DNA from: CAZOWW01 sp964583765
GTDB taxonomy: Bacteria > Actinomycetota > Actinomycetes > Actinomycetales > Kineosporiaceae
DNA: 9,221 nucleotides
Assembly: GCA_964583765.1 (NCBI GenBank)
Contig: CAZOWW010000175.1
Location: 1-9,221 of the forward strand
Direction: 5' to 3'
Position numbers and translations under genes: made by a program. Each line of letters starts with the position of its first letter. Position 1 is the stretch's first letter. Positions 5,284 through 9,221 of the stretch are shown here, piece by piece. Below the pieces are notes generated by a model. The model was not told the origin of the DNA. It did not search any database and was given only the letters and a program-made list of their open reading frames with translations.

Positions 5284-6954
5284 ATGGAACTCCTTCCTCG
5301 CGGGTGGCGGTTGCGCCGCGCGGCCCGGCGGCATTTCGGTTGGGACTCGCTGCGCGCGGGGCAGCTCGGGGCGATGAAGGCCCTGCTCCGGCGGCGCGAC
5401 GCGGTCGTGGTGCTGGCGACCGGGGCCGGCAAGTCCGCCATCTACCAGGTGCCGGGCATGGTGATGGGACGGGTCACGGTCGTGGTCTGCCCCCTGCTGG
5501 CGTTGCAGCAGGACCAGATCGCCGGGCTGAACGGACGCGGCGATCCGGGGCTCGCCGTGCGGATCAGTTCCGCACAGACGCCGAGGCAGAACGAGTCCGC
5601 CCTGCGTGAGCTGCGCGAGGGGCGGGCCCGGTTCCTGTTCATCACCCCGGAGCAGTTGGCCGATCCCGCCCGGCTGGGGGAGGTCCGTTCCCTGCAACCG
5701 GGGTTGGTGGCGGTGGACGAGGCGCACTGCGTGTCGTCCTGGGGGTATGACTTCCGGCCGGACTACCTCCACCTCGGGCACATGATCGTTGACCTCGGCC
5801 GGCCGCCCGTTGTCGCGTTGACCGCGACCGCCTCGCCACCGGTTCGCGAGGACATCGCCACCGTCCTGGGGATGCGCGACCCGTTCGTCGTGGTCGCCGG
5901 GCTGGACCGACCCAACCTGCGGCTGGCGGCGGTCCGCTGCACCAGCGAGGAAGGACGCCGACGGGCGCTCCTGGAACGGATAGCCGCACAACCGTCCCCG
6001 GGGATCGTCTACGCGCCGACCCGGGCCGCCAGCGAGGACCTCGCGCAGCGGCTTCGGGCCGCCGGGATCGCGGCGACCGCGTTCCATGCCGGGCTACCGA
6101 CCCGCGAGCGGGACCGGCGCCACGCCGACTTCATGGCCGACCAGATCCCGGTCATGGTCGCGACGAGCGCTTTCGGGATGGGGGTCGACAAGCCGGGCAT
6201 CCGCTGGGTCTTCCACGCGGCACTGCCGGATTCCCCGGACAGCTACGTGCAGGAGATCGGGCGGGCCGGCCGGGACGGCGCCGACGCGTCCACCGTGCTG
6301 TTCTTCCGCTCCGAGGACGTGGCACTGCAGCGGTTCTTCGCCGGCGGGGCACCCGCACATGCCGAGCTGATGGAGCTGGCCGCGGCGATCCGACACGGTG
6401 CGCAGGCCGACGGGACCCCCCTCACCCGCACGGCGCTGGCCCGCACGACCGGACTGCCGGCACGCCGCCTCACGCACCTGCTCACCCTCCTGGAGCGGAC
6501 CGGCGCGGTAGGGATCACGGCCGGCGGCCGGCTGACGGTGCCACGCCACGCCCCACCGCCCGCCGAGGCGGCCGACATCGCGCTACGCGAGGTCGCCCGG
6601 CAGCAGACGCTACGGCGCTCCCGGACCGACATGATGCGCCAGTACGCCGAGACCAGCGGATGCCGCGGCCGGGCCCTGCTCGGCTACTTCGGCGAGGCGA
6701 TGAACGGTACCTGCGGGCACTGCGACAACTGCGCCGACGGCCCTTCCCACCCGCACGCCCGCACACACGCCAAGCAGCGCCAGCCGTTCCCGGTGCGGAC
6801 CGTCGTGCGACACGCCGAGTGGGGCGCGGGCACGGTCATGGCCTACGAGCGCGACCGGATGGTGGTGCTCTTCCACGAGGCCGGGTACAAGACGCTGTCC
6901 GTGCCGATCGTCCGCAAGCGCGCGTTGCTCACCGCCGAACAGCCCACGCAGTAG
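5284..6954 (+). CDS. recQ: RecQ-family ATP-dependent 3'-5' DNA helicase with inserted winged-helix-like segment and C-terminal Tudor/SH3-like domain
   Basis: 556 residues, intact. The superfamily 2 helicase core shows the RecQ motifs: GWDSLRAGQ (19-27, motif 0), ATGAGKS (45-51, Walker A), DEAHCVSSWGYDFRPDY (145-161, motif II plus the RecQ aromatic loop), ALTATA (178-183), MGVDKP (299-304) and QEIGRAGRDG (323-332, motif VI arginine finger). The zinc-binding cysteines are C460, C477, C480 and C483, within RGRALLGYFGE...CGHCDNC. Between core and zinc site lies an extra ~110 residues (about 355-425) that looks like a winged helix (TALARTTGLPARRLTHLL, LLERTGAVGI). After the zinc site, residues 503-550 (VVRHAEWGAGTVMAYERDRM...) resemble the small beta-barrel at the end of UvrD/PcrA. 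No HRDC domain is visible. The expected role is unwinding of recombination and repair intermediates. It stands alone, with no operon partner on its strand. Confidence 0.93.
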   Translation: MELLPRGWRLRRAARRHFGWDSLRAGQLGAMKALLRRRDAVVVLATGAGKSAIYQVPGMVMGRVTVVVCPLLALQQDQIAGLNGRGDPGLAVRISSAQTPRQNESALRELREGRARFLFITPEQLADPARLGEVRSLQPGLVAVDEAHCVSSWGYDFRPDYLHLGHMIVDLGRPPVVALTATASPPVREDIATVLGMRDPFVVVAGLDRPNLRLAAVRCTSEEGRRRALLERIAAQPSPGIVYAPTRAASEDLAQRLRAAGIAATAFHAGLPTRERDRRHADFMADQIPVMVATSAFGMGVDKPGIRWVFHAALPDSPDSYVQEIGRAGRDGADASTVLFFRSEDVALQRFFAGGAPAHAELMELAAAIRHGAQADGTPLTRTALARTTGLPARRLTHLLTLLERTGAVGITAGGRLTVPRHAPPPAEAADIALREVARQQTLRRSRTDMMRQYAETSGCRGRALLGYFGEAMNGTCGHCDNCADGPSHPHARTHAKQRQPFPVRTVVRHAEWGAGTVMAYERDRMVVLFHEAGYKTLSVPIVRKRALLTAEQPTQ

Positions 6955-7326
6955 GAACCAGCGCGGGACCACGATCACGTGGATCGGACCGAGCTCCCGA
7001 GCCGGTCAACACCACCTCGATCTCCATCCCGCCCTCGGGTCGTGCCCATCGCCGCACCCGGTCCGCTGGCTGCCCAGCCGGTGGAACCGCGGTTGCCCCG
7101 GACGTCGTGGAAGTTGAGGTGGCGGTCCCCCACCTGAGACTCACCTGGTGGTAGGTCTCGGGTGTCCGCCAAGACAACCCATGACCGGGCCAGGAAATGG
7201 GCGTTCGAGACTGGCCCCCGTGAACGGCTACGGCTCAGGCCCGGACCGACCACGACCAGCCATCGCACCTGCCCGGCTCGGACGCCAGTGGGTTTCCCCT
7301 CGTGGGCTGGGTGGAGCCAGCGGTCC
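6955..7326. other. Spacer between recQ and convergent small gene; no supported gene
   Basis: About 370 bases at the convergent end of recQ (plus) and the minus-strand small gene. Several frames are open on both strands, but none has a recognisable motif. A 5-bp hairpin CCACG-ATCA-CGTGG (6969-6982) lies just after the recQ stop without a T-run. A short direct repeat CACCTG-AGACT-CACCTG is present at about 7132-7148. Transcription termination for both genes should occur here, but no canonical terminator is visible. Confidence 0.4.
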
Positions 7327-7767
7327 CTACACCATGGGTGGGGTCGAGGCATCCCACTCGATGCGCCGCGCAAGGAGATCGAGGAATGCCTGGGCGACGG
7401 GGACGACCACGTCGACCGCAAGGTCGCGTGTCCAGGTGGCTCCCTGACCGCCGAGACCTGCGCTGTTCAATGCCTCACAACGCAAGACCTGCTGCTCGCG
7501 CAGGTGACCCAACGCATCTGCCGCCAGGCCGACCAGCGTGACGACGCGATCGGCTTGATCACCCAGCCACTGGTCCAGCCCCGCGTCGATACACCCGCCG
7601 AACCCAACGGTGGCCTGCAGGTGCCAGGCCTCTCGCGCCTGCCGCAACCAGTCCGGTGGAGCCGGCAAGCGATCGACGGCGCACACCAGCTCGTGCAGCC
7701 AGATCTCCAGCTTGCCGTCCCGGGTCCAGAACCCGTGCCCCCGATACTCGGTGAACGAGGACCCCAT
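7327..7767 (-). CDS. Conserved-looking hypothetical protein, small, soluble
   Basis: 146 residues from the ATG at 7767, with GGAGG about 9 bases upstream; a GTG at 7773 in the same frame is closer to that site. I do not recognise the family. The sequence looks like a genuine soluble protein: it opens MGSSFTEYRGHGFWTRDGKL, has Trp and acidic residues (EIWLHEL, PPDWLRQAREAWHLQA), a central GGCIDAGLDQWL, then a helical C-terminal half ending in VVVPVAQAFLDLLARRIEWD. There is no signal peptide or membrane segment. Third codon positions are strongly G/C and the opposite-strand frame is Arg/Pro-rich, which supports this strand. It is the last gene of a minus-strand group that starts near 8245. Confidence 0.72.
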   Translation of the reverse strand: MGSSFTEYRGHGFWTRDGKLEIWLHELVCAVDRLPAPPDWLRQAREAWHLQATVGFGGCIDAGLDQWLGDQADRVVTLVGLAADALGHLREQQVLRCEALNSAGLGGQGATWTRDLAVDVVVPVAQAFLDLLARRIEWDASTPPMV

Positions 7768-7773
7768 CAGCAC

Positions 7774-8048
7774 TCACCTCCATCCTTCTCCTCCGGTCAG
7801 GCACAGGGTGCGTGATCCACCGATCGTGACTCGAGTCCGGACGCTATGCAGCCACCACATGATCGTCAACGGCAATCTCGGCCTGTCCCTGTTGAGCGCC
7901 ATCCGCACGAACTCCCGAGGCCAGTCCCGCAGGCGCCATGGGCACCGCCGCCGGCACCGTGGCTGTCGGGACGGCTTCGGTCCCCTCAATACATCCCCAG
8001 TCGGGCGTGACGATCGCCCCGAGTGGACCCTCGACGCTCGAAACTCAT
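7774..8048 (-). pseudogene. Ambiguous small gene: frameshifted ORF or overlapping 71-codon ORF
   Basis: Two readings compete. (a) An ATG at 8048 overlaps the upstream stop as ATGA. Removing one T from the TTT run (plus AAA, 8041-8043) would join this start to a frame reading SSVEGPLGAIVTPDWGCIEG, TEAVPTATVPAAVPMAPAGL and AEIAVDDHVVAA, ending at the TAG at 7844-7846. As written, the ATG reads only 20 codons. (b) A TTG at 7989 opens a 71-codon frame ending at 7774 with its stop next to the downstream ribosome-binding site. That frame is rich in Arg and Trp, which is typical of shadows, although its third-position G/C content is higher. Reading (a) has the more protein-like composition. Neither matches a family I know. 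Confidence 0.4.
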
Positions 8049-8245
8049 GACGTCCGGAGCTCCCCTATAGCGGCGGCGATCGCTTCCGCGATCAGCTCGG
8101 CATCCAGACCCACCCGGACGCCCTTGCCGTCGACCTGAGAGCGCTCCTGGACCGCCAAGCCGATCAAGACCAGGGTGCACGCCTGGTGACGTAGCCGCCG
8201 CTGCTCGTCGCTCTCGGGGCCAGGACTGTCGGTGTGGCCGGTCGG
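8045..8245 (-). pseudogene. Hypothetical protein, 5'-truncated small gene
   Basis: The minus frame is open from 8245 to a TGA at 8045-8047 (66 codons). It reads DEQRRLRHQACTLVLIGLAV, QERSQVDGKGVRVGLDAELI and AEAIAAAIGELRTS. The composition and mostly G/C third positions look like a real, helical protein C-terminus, but there is no ATG, GTG or well-placed TTG before the conserved-looking part, and a stop lies just upstream at 8246-8248. Its 5' end overlaps the start of the plus-strand DNA methyltransferase. A rearrangement near 8230-8245 probably removed its start. The family is not recognised. Confidence 0.5.
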
Positions 8246-9221
8246 TCAACGCTCGGCGGCCGCCCAACGACGCGGACGGTTCGTGCCCGGCTCGGTCGCG
8301 CACCCTGCGCGGAGGTGGCCCGACCTCGCCAAGCGGATCATCACCGAGTACTCCCGGCCCGGGGACCTCGTCCTGGACCCGCTGTGCGGGATCGGCACGA
8401 CCCTGGTGGAAGCCGTGCACGCCGGGCGCGATGCGATCGGCGTGGACTGCGAACATCGCTGGACCACCCTGGTCGCCGCGAATGCGGCCTGGGCCCGCGC
8501 CCAGGGCGCCACCGGGCAGACGGTGGTCCACCGGGGCGAAGCGATCCGGCTCGGCGAGGTCCTACCCGCGGTACTGACCGGCCGCGTCGACCTCGTGGTG
8601 ATGTCTCCGCCCTACGGCAAGACCATGCACGGGCGCGTCGACCACCGCCACGGACCCCTGCGCCGCTTCCACGACACCTACACCCCCGACATCGACACCA
8701 CGAACGAGAAACCCGTCCGAGTCCTCGGCCGGCCCGAGGCCGCCGACCACTTCGATCCCGGCGGGCGGCGGCCCACGAATCTGGCCCGGCGCAACCGCCT
8801 GGGCCTGGCCGACGACATCACCGTGGTCCTGACCAGCTGTGTGCCGTTCCTCAAACCCGGTGGCCTGGTCGTGGTCACTGCTCGGCCCTGGCGCCGCAGC
8901 GGCTACCTGATCGACCTGCCCGGCATCGTCCACGCCGCGGCCCTGGCCGCGGGGCTGCGCCCGGTCGAACGCTGCCACCCGCCGCGCCGCCACACAGACC
9001 AAACTCGACGCCCTGGCCGGATCCCCCGCACCCGAGAAGACCGGCGACCTCGCGCTCCTGGACGCCCTGCCCCTCACCCAACTCCAGGTCACGGACCCTC
9101 CCCGGGACCACCAACGCGACCTGTTCGACACCTTCCAGCTCCAGATCCGCTACCACCAGCCCACCCGTCAAGCCACCCTGCGCATCACCATCAACGCCGC
9201 CGTCGTCGACCGGCTCCTCAC
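8232..9221 (+). CDS. DNA methyltransferase (N4-cytosine/N6-adenine type), 3' end replaced by recombinase sequence, runs to window edge
   Basis: The frame is open from 8190. GTG at 8232 is the best start, 6 bases after AGGA, giving VWPVGQRSAAAQRRGRFVPG. There is no ATG start. The core follows: SVAHPARRWPDLAKRIITEY, motif I LVLDPLCGIGTTLVEAVHAG (about residues 46-65) for SAM binding, IGVD at strand 2, and catalytic motif IV VVMSPPYG (about 115-122), then PFLKPGGLVVVTARPWRRSG. The order motif I then SPPY fits amino-DNA methyltransferases; SPP favours N4-cytosine. Such solitary enzymes are common in actinobacterial integrative elements. After LRPVER (near 8970) the translation becomes Arg/Pro-rich because the DNA is now recombinase tail in another frame. 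About 245 native residues remain; the normal C-terminal end is lost. No restriction enzyme gene is next to it. Confidence 0.82.
   Translation, partial: MWPVGQRSAAAQRRGRFVPGSVAHPARRWPDLAKRIITEYSRPGDLVLDPLCGIGTTLVEAVHAGRDAIGVDCEHRWTTLVAANAAWARAQGATGQTVVHRGEAIRLGEVLPAVLTGRVDLVVMSPPYGKTMHGRVDHRHGPLRRFHDTYTPDIDTTNEKPVRVLGRPEAADHFDPGGRRPTNLARRNRLGLADDITVVLTSCVPFLKPGGLVVVTARPWRRSGYLIDLPGIVHAAALAAGLRPVERCHPPRRHTDQTRRPGRIPRTREDRRPRAPGRPAPHPTPGHGPSPGPPTRPVRHLPAPDPLPPAHPSSHPAHHHQRRRRRPAPH
8974..9221 (+). pseudogene. Large serine recombinase, C-terminal remnant (copy 2), partial
   Basis: From about 8974 the frame one base off from the methyltransferase reads ATRRAATQTKLDALAG and then the same LLDALPLTQLQVTDPP and LFDTFQLQIRYHQPTRQ segments as the remnant at 920-1463. 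It starts inside the coiled coil, so even less of the protein is present. It is identical to copy 1 from 9002 onward and stops at the window edge at the point equivalent to 1461, a few bases before copy 1 loses resemblance to the family. Confidence 0.82.
9002..9221 (+). repeat. 220-bp direct repeat, right copy (recombinase 3' end)
   Basis: Identical to 1242-1461. The preceding 28 bases (8974-9001) match 1214-1241 with about four differences, so identity begins abruptly. The copy may continue beyond the window. Confidence 0.97.

Noticed and set aside
5203..6087. 294-codon minus-strand frame
   Set aside because: Antisense shadow of the RecQ helicase core, whose motifs on the plus strand are unambiguous.
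7162..7815. 217-codon plus-strand frame
   Set aside because: Antisense to the 146-residue minus-strand gene, which has the better codon pattern and a GGAGG site.
1..9221. CRISPR array, rRNA, complete insertion sequence
   Set aside because: No regularly spaced short repeats beyond the coding RCC1 repeats, no rRNA-like segments, and no transposase with terminal inverted repeats was seen.

Overview
The window is GC-rich DNA of actinobacterial (Actinomycetota) character. Real genes use mostly G/C third positions, and most long alternative reading frames are shadows. The serine-recombinase tail, the LDPLCGIGTT/SPPYG DNA methyltransferase and the RecQ helicase with an extra C-terminal domain all match actinobacterial families. 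I cannot name a genus.

Layout, left to right. (1) 1-361, minus: 5' part of a secreted RCC1-repeat protein that runs off the left edge. (2) 362-1930: mostly gene debris, with the C-terminal third of a large serine recombinase (about 920-1463, plus) lacking its catalytic domain. (3) 1931-3975: the best-organised block. A MarR-family regulator (plus) is divergent from a flavodoxin-fold NAD(P)H/quinone oxidoreductase (minus), with a palindromic operator candidate between them. Downstream of the oxidoreductase, 84 bp away on the same strand, is a membrane-anchored class I SAM methyltransferase. (4) 3976-5283: no intact gene; contains a frameshifted SpoIIE/PP2C phosphatase remnant (minus). (5) 5284-6954, plus: an intact RecQ-family helicase with an unusual domain order. 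(6) 6955-8245: small minus-strand unknown genes (one good ORF at 7327-7767, one ambiguous or frameshifted, one 5'-truncated). (7) 8232-9221, plus: a DNA methyltransferase whose 3' end is replaced at about 8970 by a second copy of the recombinase tail. Its last 220 bases are identical to 1242-1461.

Overall this looks like an accessory, repeatedly rearranged stretch: four or more broken genes, intact genes between them, and the same recombinase 3' end at both borders. The direct repeats bracket about 7.5 kb and could be a duplication, a site of homologous exchange, or an assembly end at a repeat. The only clear functional unit is the MarR/oxidoreductase/(methyltransferase) cluster, probably a redox or quinone/electrophile stress module. 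I did not find a convincing wholly new system. The items most worth a second look are the recombinase-tail repeats and methyltransferase chimera, the RecQ architecture, and the small minus-strand gene group beside the DNA methyltransferase.
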